From: Helicobacter fennelliae
Lineage (GTDB): Bacteria > Campylobacterota > Campylobacteria > Campylobacterales > Helicobacteraceae
Direction of reading: 5' to 3'
Assembly: GCF_900451005.1 (NCBI RefSeq)
Contig: NZ_UGIB01000001.1
Location: 1,302,001 to 1,366,000, forward strand
Length of the DNA: 64,000 bases
Position 1 is the first letter of the stretch. Every line of letters starts with the position of its first letter. Below, in pieces: positions 8,622-16,447 of this stretch. A model generated the notes under the pieces. That model had not been told where the DNA came from, made no database searches, and saw only the letters and a list, made by a program, of their open reading frames with translations. The translations under genes and the position numbers were made by a program.

Positions 8622-9130
8622 TAAAGCTTTTACTTTTAGATGTTGATGGGACGCTTACAGATGGCAAAATCATTTTTCTTGAGTCAGAGGGAAGGGCGTA
8701 TGAGGGCAAAAGTTTTAATATTCAAGATGGGCTTGGGATTGTAACTTGGCTTAAAATGGGTAGAGAAATTGCAATCATTTCAGGACGAGAATCTAAAAGC
8801 GTCCAAATGCGCGCAAAAGATTTGGGGATAACGCGCGTTTTTATGGGTGTTGGTGATAAGTCAAATATCGCTCGCAATATCATCTCTGGCTTAGGACTCA
8901 AAAAAGAAGAGGTCGCATGTATCGGTGATGATTTGAATGATTTGGGAATGTTTAAAGAAGCAGGGCTTAGATTTGCGCCAAGTAGTGCAAATGCCTATCT
9001 CAAGCAAAAAGCGGATTTTGTGCTGAATCACGCTGGTGGTGATGGTGCGGTGCGAGAGATGATAGATTTTATCATCAACAAAAGCCAAGATGATCTCAAG
9101 GAATTTTTGTCGTTTTATGAAGCACACTAG
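8618..9130 (+). CDS. kdsC: 3-deoxy-D-manno-octulosonate 8-phosphate phosphatase
   Basis: HAD-family (C0 type) tetrameric phosphatase that gives free Kdo for the LPS core. The 170-residue product shows LLLDVDGTLTDGK (motif I), IAIISGRES (motif II) and CIGDDLNDLGMF (motif IV). Two starts are possible: TTG at 8612 or ATG at 8618. I chose ATG because AAAGG is 7 bp upstream and it forms an ATGA overlap with the hisB stop. The next gene, lptC, overlaps its 3' end, linking Kdo production to LPS export. Confidence 0.95.
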   Translation: MIKLLLLDVDGTLTDGKIIFLESEGRAYEGKSFNIQDGLGIVTWLKMGREIAIISGRESKSVQMRAKDLGITRVFMGVGDKSNIARNIISGLGLKKEEVACIGDDLNDLGMFKEAGLRFAPSSANAYLKQKADFVLNHAGGDGAVREMIDFIINKSQDDLKEFLSFYEAH

Positions 9131-9824
9131 AATCTACACATTTTTTTCACCTTTTTTGTCAATTTGCTCGCTTAGCTATGCGTTGCATTGGTTTTTTGGG
9201 GTGCTTTTGGTGCTGATTGTGCTTTTTTTGGTCGCTTTCACAAAAGACACGCAAGCTATTTTATTGCAGCAATCTCAAATGCCACTTATGGAGTTTCACA
9301 ACTTTAATATTTATGAGGTGAATACATCATTTGTGCAGACAAATGTCAAGGGCAAAAAAGCCTTGCGCTATCAAGAATATGAAGTGGCGTATGATATGGT
9401 GATGAGCAAGATAAGCGACAAAAAAACAAATGACAAAAAACAACCTTTTATCGAATATATGTATGGCGAGGAGATTACAAAAGTCGGCGATGTGTATAGC
9501 TTCCACAAAGGTGGCGTATATGCGCGAGATGATGGACAGAGCTTTTGGAGTGAAAAAGGCATATACAATACACAAGATTCTATCTTTAGAGGTAGCGGGA
9601 AGTTTTGGCTTATGAATCTAAGTGGCGAAATGAATGGGCTAAATATCATCTATAATCAGAATCTACAAACCATGCAAGCAGAGAGTATCCAAGCTAAAAT
9701 TAATCTTGCTTCTGCAAAACAAGATTCTACACATCAAGACTTTACACATCAAGATTCTGGGCGAGAACAAAAAAGCGCACAAGATAAACAAACAACACAA
9801 CAGAAGCAAACACAGGAGATATGA
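9117..9824 (+). CDS. lptC: LptC-like LPS export protein
   Basis: Single-pass inner-membrane protein that passes LPS from LptB2FG to LptA. The 235-residue product has one hydrophobic helix at about residues 25-45 (WFFGVLLVLIVLFLVAF) and then a beta-jellyroll-like periplasmic region. The end is low-complexity (KQDSTHQDFTHQDSGRE then Gln-rich). The sequence itself is weakly conserved; the call rests on the topology, the size, and the position kdsC-lptC-lptA with ATGA-type overlaps. ATG 9117 overlaps the kdsC end by 14 bp; an upstream in-frame start at 9090 is less likely. Confidence 0.78.
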   Translation: MKHTRIYTFFSPFLSICSLSYALHWFFGVLLVLIVLFLVAFTKDTQAILLQQSQMPLMEFHNFNIYEVNTSFVQTNVKGKKALRYQEYEVAYDMVMSKISDKKTNDKKQPFIEYMYGEEITKVGDVYSFHKGGVYARDDGQSFWSEKGIYNTQDSIFRGSGKFWLMNLSGEMNGLNIIYNQNLQTMQAESIQAKINLASAKQDSTHQDFTHQDSGREQKSAQDKQTTQQKQTQEI

Positions 9825-10390
9825 TGAGAATTTTTGCAAAAATGATGAGATTTGGTGTGAGTGTGGCATTTTTTTGCTCTGTGGCTTTTGGTGATGAGCT
9901 TCATATCGATGCCAAAAAAGTATATACAGATGAAAAAAAAGGCACAATCACTGCGGAGGGAGAAGTGCATATCACCAAAGACAAAGATATTCTTGATGCA
10001 GACAAAGTGATAATTTATTCAGATTCTAACCGCAAACCATTTAAATTTGAGGCAATCGAAAATGTCAGATTTGACTTATTTACGCAGGATAATCGCGAGC
10101 TCAAAGGCAAATGTGATAAATTGATTTATTGGATCGAAAAAGAAGAATACCACCTCATCGGCAGGGTAGAAGTCCAAGAAGTTGGCAAGCCAAATTTCAT
10201 CAAAGGTGAGCGCGTAGTGCTTAATCGCCAAAATGGCTTTGCAAATGTCGAGAGTGCCAAAGATGAGCCTGTGCGCGTGATTATCGACCTTAATGATGTC
10301 CAAAAAGATAAGTCAGATGATTTGACAGATAATGCCACAAAAAGCACCGACACAAAAGATACTTCTAGCACAGACAAAGAGGCGCAATGA
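9821..10390 (+). CDS. lptA: LptA-like periplasmic LPS transport protein
   Basis: Periplasmic bridge protein of the OstA/LptA family. The 189-residue product has a signal peptide (about residues 1-24, ending FCSVAFGDE) and then the OstA-like pattern HIDAKKVYTDEKKGTITAEGEVHITKDKDILDADKV. A polar Asp/Lys/Thr tail of about 25 residues follows. AGGAG is 2 bp before ATG 9821 and better placed for ATG 9824; either start overlaps the lptC stop. It overlaps engB by 4 bp. Family call is good from the repeat pattern and order. Confidence 0.85.
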   Translation: MMRIFAKMMRFGVSVAFFCSVAFGDELHIDAKKVYTDEKKGTITAEGEVHITKDKDILDADKVIIYSDSNRKPFKFEAIENVRFDLFTQDNRELKGKCDKLIYWIEKEEYHLIGRVEVQEVGKPNFIKGERVVLNRQNGFANVESAKDEPVRVIIDLNDVQKDKSDDLTDNATKSTDTKDTSSTDKEAQ

Positions 10391-11181
10391 TCAAAGTCAA
10401 AAATGCCAAATTTATCACATCAGCAAGTCGCATCACGCAAGCACCGCCACCGATTTTGAGCGAGGTTGTGTTTATGGGGAGGAGCAATGTTGGCAAAAGC
10501 ACATTGATTAATACGATTTTAGATTCTAATCTCGCCAAAAGCTCATCGACACCGGGCAAAACAAGGCTTATTAATTTTTTTGAAACTTGTTGGGAAGATA
10601 TGCAAACCAACCAGAATCTAACTTTTAATATCATCGATTTGCCCGGGATCGGATATGCCAAAGTCAGCAAAGCAGAAATGGAGCAATGGAAAAAAAGCTT
10701 GTGGGAATTTATCACCAAGCGAAGCAATATTAAGCTTTTTATTCATTTGATTGATTCAAGGCATTTGGGCTTAGAGATAGATGAGAATCTCTACAATGTG
10801 CTTGAGTCATTTTTGCGTAATGATCAAAATATTTTGCGCGTTTTTACCAAGGCTGACAAACTCAAAAAAAACGAACTTGCCAAACTTTATCAAAAAAACG
10901 GCGTGATTATGGGAAATAAAGAAGGAGAAATCCGCCCCCAAAATGGAGGCAAAAACACATTGCGAGCGCACATTTTTCAAGCTATTTTGCATACACAAAG
11001 CCCTTTGCAAAACCTTTCACAAAATAATCTCCAACAAAGTCATTTGCAAAATGATTCACAAAAAAAATTGCAAGATTTGCACCAAGATTTACCCCAAAAT
11101 AAGCCACAAATTAAAAGTCAAAAAAATAGCGCGCAAGAAGAGTTACAAAATCTTTTGTGCTCATCTTTATCATTATCTTAG
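10387..11181 (+). CDS. engB: Ribosome biogenesis GTPase EngB/YsxC with long Q/N-rich tail
   Basis: Small GTPase needed for 50S subunit assembly. G1 GRSNVGKST, the G3 segment IDLPGIGYAKV, and G4 TKADK are all visible. The GTPase core ends at about residue 200, the usual length for EngB. The product then continues to 264 residues with a low-complexity tail rich in Gln, Asn, Leu and Ser (many LQN/SQ/LQQ repeats) and no recognisable domain. ATG 10387 overlaps lptA by 4 bp. The tail is unusual and may be a lineage-specific extension; function is unknown. Confidence 0.93.
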   Translation: MIKVKNAKFITSASRITQAPPPILSEVVFMGRSNVGKSTLINTILDSNLAKSSSTPGKTRLINFFETCWEDMQTNQNLTFNIIDLPGIGYAKVSKAEMEQWKKSLWEFITKRSNIKLFIHLIDSRHLGLEIDENLYNVLESFLRNDQNILRVFTKADKLKKNELAKLYQKNGVIMGNKEGEIRPQNGGKNTLRAHIFQAILHTQSPLQNLSQNNLQQSHLQNDSQKKLQDLHQDLPQNKPQIKSQKNSAQEELQNLLCSSLSLS

Positions 11182-11200
11182 TATTATCATAGGAGAGATT

Positions 11201-11695
11201 GTGTATTTTTCGAAAAAAACCAAAAAAACCTCAAGAGAAATCTTACAAATCTTTGTGTTTTGTTTGTTGTATTTTTTGTATGCGGCATGTTATGGAGTTT
11301 TTTTAGTGTTGCCACCATTGCTTGGCACGCTTTTTGTTGTATTTTCAGATGTTTATGAGAAGCGCGATACAAATGCAGTCATTGGTGTTGTGCTTTGTCT
11401 TATTCTTTTTGAAGCGATAAATCAGCTTCCGCTAGGGATTTTGCCTATTATGTTTTTGTGTGTGCAGTGCTTTGTAATCAAAAAATTCAATATTATGTTT
11501 GGTTATAGTGTGTTTTTTGTGTTTTGGTATGTTGGCATTGTCTATTTTGCGTATTTTTTGGTGATTTATATCATCAAAATGTTTGGCTCAGGTTTGGGCT
11601 TTAGTCTGAATTTTATTTTTGTGTATTATTGGATTGTTGAGTCGATTTTGGGGCTTTTGTATGAAAAATTCCAAAGCAGACCAAAGGCATTGTGA
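11201..11695 (+). CDS. Small polytopic membrane protein before PBP2 (MreD-like position)
   Basis: A 164-residue hydrophobic protein with about four or five membrane segments (around residues 15-50, 65-95, 100-130, 135-150). I chose the GTG at 11201 because AGGAG lies 5 bp upstream. The same frame is open further upstream inside engB, but that part has coding shadow character (Lys/His/Cys-rich). It overlaps the PBP2 start. H. pylori has an unannotated gene in the same place (HP1566). The position just before mrdA is where mreD sits in many bacteria, so a cell-shape role is plausible, but this is inference only. Confidence 0.7.
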   Translation: MYFSKKTKKTSREILQIFVFCLLYFLYAACYGVFLVLPPLLGTLFVVFSDVYEKRDTNAVIGVVLCLILFEAINQLPLGILPIMFLCVQCFVIKKFNIMFGYSVFFVFWYVGIVYFAYFLVIYIIKMFGSGLGFSLNFIFVYYWIVESILGLLYEKFQSRPKAL

Positions 11696-13485
11696 TGAAA
11701 AATTTCACTATCCAATACAAAATCGTAATTTGTATTTTTGTCATTGTGTGGGTTTTGCTCCTTTTTAAGCTCTTTGTTATCACGATAAAATGGCATGATC
11801 ATTACGAAAAAGTCGCAGAGCGCAATTCATTCAAACAAGAAGTTTTGGTGCCAGCAAGAGGACATATTTTTGATAGACAAAATACACTACTTGCGGTAAA
11901 TCAGATATTTTTTAGTATTTATTTATCTCCATTGCTAAGTGATGAAAAGCTTGAAAATGTAGCGCAGATTATTGTAGAGCATATCAATAACCAAGACAAA
12001 CAAAAAATCATTGAAACTTACAAAAAGCAAAACTCCGCTTATAATCACGATATAATCAAGGTTGTTGATTATGTAGATTCTGATGAAATACAGAATCAAT
12101 ACACTTTGCTAACCCAGCAAGATGATATTTTTATCAAGCCAACATTTAAGAGATTCTACCCAAATAACGAGCTTGCTTCGCATATCATCGGCTATGTCGG
12201 CGCAGCAGATAAAAATGATGTTTTTTATGATCCTGTGAGTAAATACACAACAATCATCGGCAAAGAAGGAATCGAGAAGCAATATAATACGATTTTACAA
12301 GGGCAATTAGGCTTTCGAAATAGTATCGTTAATGCCTACAATCAAAAAGTCTCTCAAGGCGAGGAGTTTAAACCACAAGTCCAAAACGACATTATGCTAA
12401 CAATAGATTCTCGATTGCAGCAGGCTATCGATAGAGAATACGTCGATAAAAATGGAGCTGTTGTTGTGATGGATGTCCATAATGGCGAGATTCTCGCAGC
12501 AGGCAGCTATCCAGAATACAATCTCAATGATTTTGTTGGGGGGATTAGCGTAGCGAAGTGGAATGCGCTCACAGATAATACCTTTACCCCACTTATCAAT
12601 CGCTTTGTCAATGGGCAATATCCACCCGGATCTGTTATAAAAATGGGCGTGGCGATGTCAATCCTTGAGTATGGCGACATCAATGAATACACCAAAATAG
12701 ACACGCCAGAATCTGTAAAGATAGGGGATTGGTATTTTCGGGATTGGAAAGTCGGGGGACACGGGCAAACAGATATGTTTAAGGCGATTAGAGAATCCGT
12801 AGATGTGTATTTTTACAAACTCTCACAAGTTGTTGGGATTGACAATATGGCAAAAGTGCTTGCGCAAATGGGATTTGGGCAAAAAACAGGCATTGATTTT
12901 CCGCGAGAATCCGCAGGGATTTTGCCTACTCCAAATTGGAAAGCAAGACGTTATGGGCAATTATGGTTTGCAGGCGATACCGTGCAGACTTCAATAGGGC
13001 AGGGATCATTTCTTGCAACTCCTATGCAAATCGTTCGTTATACGGGGCTTTTGGCTTCAGGCAAGCTTCCGACACCGCATTTTCTCAAAAAGCAAAATGA
13101 CGAAGAAGTGTTTTTTGAGCCAGAAGATGTGCTTAATGACTTTCAAAAATCAAAACTTTGGGTGCTCCAAAAAGGTATGATTGAGGCTTGTAATGCGACA
13201 GGTGGCACAGGGACAAGAAGAGTGTATAGCGCAAAAGTAAAAATTGCTTGCAAAACAGGGACAGCGCAAGTTGTGTCGATTCCGCAAGAGACAAAAAAGC
13301 GACTTAAAGAAAGTGAAATGGCTTATTTTTATCGATCTCATGCTTGGTTTACTGGGTTTGTGCCTGCTGATAAGCCCAAATACGCGGTTACAATTCTCAT
13401 CGAGCATGGGCAAAGTGGCGGAAATGGCGGTCCTATAATGGTAGCGATTACAAATGAGTTATATAGGCTTGGGTATTTGAAGTAG
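11695..13485 (+). CDS. mrdA: Penicillin-binding protein 2, peptidoglycan transpeptidase
   Basis: Inner-membrane DD-transpeptidase of the elongation complex that keeps rod or helical shape. The 596-residue product has an N-terminal membrane anchor (about residues 8-25) and a dimerisation domain from VPARGHIFDRQNTLLAVN. The transpeptidase domain has the active-site Ser in PPGSVIKMG (SxxK, Ser about 313), the SVD motif in RESVDVYFYK, and KTGTAQ at about 520. ATG 11695 has AAAGG 7 bp upstream; GTG 11692 is an alternative. It ends the envelope operon; a repeat cluster follows. Confidence 0.95.
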   Translation: MKNFTIQYKIVICIFVIVWVLLLFKLFVITIKWHDHYEKVAERNSFKQEVLVPARGHIFDRQNTLLAVNQIFFSIYLSPLLSDEKLENVAQIIVEHINNQDKQKIIETYKKQNSAYNHDIIKVVDYVDSDEIQNQYTLLTQQDDIFIKPTFKRFYPNNELASHIIGYVGAADKNDVFYDPVSKYTTIIGKEGIEKQYNTILQGQLGFRNSIVNAYNQKVSQGEEFKPQVQNDIMLTIDSRLQQAIDREYVDKNGAVVVMDVHNGEILAAGSYPEYNLNDFVGGISVAKWNALTDNTFTPLINRFVNGQYPPGSVIKMGVAMSILEYGDINEYTKIDTPESVKIGDWYFRDWKVGGHGQTDMFKAIRESVDVYFYKLSQVVGIDNMAKVLAQMGFGQKTGIDFPRESAGILPTPNWKARRYGQLWFAGDTVQTSIGQGSFLATPMQIVRYTGLLASGKLPTPHFLKKQNDEEVFFEPEDVLNDFQKSKLWVLQKGMIEACNATGGTGTRRVYSAKVKIACKTGTAQVVSIPQETKKRLKESEMAYFYRSHAWFTGFVPADKPKYAVTILIEHGQSGGNGGPIMVAITNELYRLGYLK

Positions 13486-13537
13486 ATTTGTTTTATGGTG
13501 ATTTTGTATGGAATCTAGATTCTAAAAGTAGGTTCTA

Positions 13538-13663
13538 TGGATTGCCACGACTTTTTGCAAAGTCTCGCAATGACAAATCCGCCTTGTCATTGCGAGGACG
13601 ATAGGACGAAGCAATCTAGTCAAAAAAAGATTGCCACAGTCCTAAGAGGCTTTGCAATGACGA
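13538..13663. repeat. Intergenic REP/MITE-like palindromic repeat cluster B
   Basis: Two adjacent imperfect hairpins in the gap between convergent mrdA and the porin gene. The first runs ggattgccacgac to gtctcgcaatgac (13538-13575). The second runs gtcattgcgaggacg, gaagcaatctagtc, gattgccacag, then ggctttgcaatgacgac (about 13585-13663). The second hairpin is nearly identical to the one at 59680-59758. The flanks are rich in AGATTCT words. No gene is visible between 13486 and 13748. Confidence 0.82.
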
Positions 13664-13748
13664 CAAGGGACAAGGGCGACAGATTCTAGTAGATTCTATG
13701 CAAACACAAGCGAGCGTAAAAAATCTAGATTTTGACAAGTCTTAATGA

Positions 13749-14918
13749 TTAGAAACTATACTCCACATAGCCCCTAAAAATCATATAATCTTTGCCGCCA
13801 AATCGGCTTGGGGCGTCAGCTTTGTTATCCATACCAATGGCAGCAAGCCCCATTCTAATATTTGGAATAGGCATAATATCTACCTTGCCTTCCCAATTTA
13901 AGACATTTCGTCCATTGATAAAACTTATACGAAACGCCCCATACGCGGTAACATAATTCCAAAAGTTAGCTGACACAAACGCGTATGGCGTTGTGGAGTT
14001 ATAATAAAAAATCCCATCACTTCGCTCAAAGGGCGTATGCTGACCAAATGCATCGATATAAGTCGCACCACCTGCAGGCACATTTACGATCCCGCCACCA
14101 AACCGAAAACCCGCCAAGTCCGCACTACCTTCAAGCCATATGATTCCACCACCATTATTATTGAGAGCTTTTCTTTGCTCATTAAGCTCGACATAGGACA
14201 TAAGGTGGATAAGGGCGTGCAAGGAGATTTTGTTATTGATTGGAATACTAAGATCGCCCTTCAAGCCGGGTGCGATGAAAAAATCCGGAACAAGATACAC
14301 ATAAGGCGTGATGACAAGAGGTGCTTGAGGTATAGTGATTTCGGCTTTGAAATTAAACGCTCCTCCTGTCCATTTTGCGTTGATATAGCTTCCAAAGACT
14401 TCAAAATTTCGACTAAAATAATTTGTGATATACGCGTTGCGTAACGCCCATGCAAAAGACAATCTGATATTATTAAATCGATCATAGTTTGCGCTTAAGC
14501 CCTCAGAGTAGTTTGTCATCCATTCTTCATTGATTCTATATCTTCCGACTGTGCCTCCAAATTTTTCGTATTGGTTGTAATAATCTGCATAAAGCTGTGG
14601 CATATCAAAATACATTTGTCCTCTGGTAAAATCACCCTTATTGCCCTCATAGAGCTTTGGGATAAGCCATGCTTCAGCTCCAAATTTATAGCCCATATAT
14701 CGCCTTGATTCATAGCCTAGGCTTAGATTAATATCACCATATGTTGGAGAATCTTTGATTGATTGTTGAAACAAAAGTCCAGCATGCCCATACACTAAGC
14801 CTCTTTTGAATGCATCTGCAAATGAGTTTGCAGGCGCGTCATTGAGCTTTGTTGGCTGATTTGCTCCATACAGCATTAATGCTACGCTTACAAAAACGAA
14901 GATAAGCTTCCTTAGCAT
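13749..14918 (-). CDS. Outer-membrane porin of the Helicobacter Hof/Opr type
   Basis: Predicted outer-membrane beta-barrel of 389 residues. It has a signal peptide (about residues 1-18, ending LMLYGA) and alternating aromatic/polar strands throughout. The C-terminus RGYVEYSF ends in Phe, the Bam recognition signature. The N-terminal region after the signal, with NSFADAFKRGLVYGHAGLLFQ, is typical of the Hof/Opr porin group in Helicobacter and Campylobacter. A good ribosome site (AAGGATATTGGA) precedes ATG. It stands alone and is divergent from the broken capA-like gene. The solute is unknown. Confidence 0.85.
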   Translation of the reverse strand: MLRKLIFVFVSVALMLYGANQPTKLNDAPANSFADAFKRGLVYGHAGLLFQQSIKDSPTYGDINLSLGYESRRYMGYKFGAEAWLIPKLYEGNKGDFTRGQMYFDMPQLYADYYNQYEKFGGTVGRYRINEEWMTNYSEGLSANYDRFNNIRLSFAWALRNAYITNYFSRNFEVFGSYINAKWTGGAFNFKAEITIPQAPLVITPYVYLVPDFFIAPGLKGDLSIPINNKISLHALIHLMSYVELNEQRKALNNNGGGIIWLEGSADLAGFRFGGGIVNVPAGGATYIDAFGQHTPFERSDGIFYYNSTTPYAFVSANFWNYVTAYGAFRISFINGRNVLNWEGKVDIMPIPNIRMGLAAIGMDNKADAPSRFGGKDYMIFRGYVEYSF

Positions 14919-15037
14919 TCCAATATCCTTATTTGAAGTTTCATACTATGCCAGCAAAAACAATACCATTATTTTGTTTTTTAGAAAATTTTTAATAGAA
15001 TCTATCATTTTTAAATGCAAAGAAGTGAGGAGTGGAG

Positions 15038-16351
15038 ATGAAAATATTATTTTTGTGTTTGTATTGCTTATGGTTAGTTTGTATGGAGATAATTTGCAAG
15101 AGAATACATCTGCTAATGTCACCAAAACTAATTTAAAAACTAAATCCACAAAACCTATCCAAACTCATTCTAGCCACCAAAAGCCTCAAACGCTCTCTAT
15201 CATTATGGCAGGAGATGCCCTGCTTCATACAAACGTGTATAAAGACGCCCAAATCGCACCCACAACCTCACAGCTAGATTCTAGTGTGCTAGATTCCAAG
15301 ATAGATTCTAAATTAGATTCTGCCAAAAAGACATCAGAATCTAAAATACCAGAATCTAAGACATCAAAAACTTTTGCGCCAGATTCTCATATAATGGATT
15401 CTCACATATCAGATTTTAGCACGATAGAATCTGATCTATCTATAAGATATGATTTTGACAAAATGTTTGTTTGTATCGCGCCCATCATCAAACACTATGA
15501 TTTAACGTTTTATAATCAAGAGACGATTTTGGTGGGCAAAGAGCTTGGGTTAAGCTCATATCCTATGTTTAATTCACCTCAAGAATTTGGAGATACGATG
15601 CTAAAGCTAGGATTTAATCTCATCTCTGCCAATAATCACACGCTTAATAAAGGCGAGAGAGGGGTTGTATCAATGCTTGAGTATTGGCATAAGCAGCAGA
15701 CAAAATATCTAGAGCTCTATATTGCAGGAAGTTATCAGAGCTTTGAAGATCGCAATACACCAAAGATTTTTGAAAAAAATGGCATAACTTATGCGATGCT
15801 TGCTTATACTTATGGCATAAATGGCATTATGCTTCCACTTGGCAAGGAATATCTCGTCAATGTCTATACAAAGCAAATGCTTCAATCAGATATAGAATCT
15901 ATCCGCCCAAAAGTGGATTTGCTTATCGTTTCTATGCATTGGGGGATTGAGTATGAGTTCGCGCCAAGTGAGGAACAAAAAATATCGCCAAAATGCTCGC
16001 TTCTTTGGGTGTGGATCTTATCATCGGCAATCACCCACATGTCATTCAGCCTATTGAGTGGATAGATCATACCCTTGTAGTGTATTCGTTAGGAAATTTT
16101 ATATCAGGGCAAAAAGGCACAAACAAACGCATAGGAATACTTGCTTCTGTAAAAGTTGAGAAAAAACATGGAGCATCAAACTTCATAAGCCAAGAGCTGA
16201 TTTGATTTATACATATTATGATGAAAATATGAAAAATTTTGTGGTTTATCCTTTTTCTAAGCTCAATAACACATTGCTACCAAATTATAAAAGTATCTAC
16301 AAAGAATATCTCAACATCATCAAATCAAAATCTATTCACATTGGCTTGTAA
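15038..16351 (+). pseudogene. CapA-family (poly-gamma-glutamate synthesis-like) protein broken by three frameshifts
   Basis: Homologous to CapA/PgsA calcineurin-like proteins, with a signal peptide, SIIMAGDALLH at the domain start, SANNHTLNKGERG, IVSMHWGIEYEF and LIIGNHPHVIQPIEW. The parts lie in three frames. Adding one A to each of three short A runs restores one 438-codon frame: 15041-15044 (joins ATG 15038 to the signal peptide IIFVFVLLMVSLYGD), 15977-15982 (SEEQ-KNIAKMLASLG) and 16161-16166 (VEKKTWSIK to the end). A Shine-Dalgarno sequence (GAGGAG) precedes ATG 15038. A low-complexity region at about residues 75-130 is rich in DSK/ESK. Either a real pseudogene or local base-calling loss; intact neighbours favour the first. 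Confidence 0.82.
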
Positions 16352-16447
16352 GCTTTAAGTGATTAGGCTTTAAACGTGTTAAGCTTGATCGCAAGAGCGC
16401 AGAATCTAGTGCGAAAAACAAACAAAAATAAGGCAAAACCATAAAAA

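Noticed and set aside
10943-11200. Long upstream part of the frame of the membrane protein at 11201
   Set aside because: This part overlaps engB in another frame and has a Lys/His/Cys-rich shadow composition. GTG 11201 has the ribosome site.
14037-14444. 135-codon open frame on the + strand
   Set aside because: Antisense to the porin gene, with no ribosome site and no family resemblance.
16352-16447. Possible terminator between the CapA-type gene and lpxK
   Set aside because: I could find no stem of useful length with a T run in the 96 bp.
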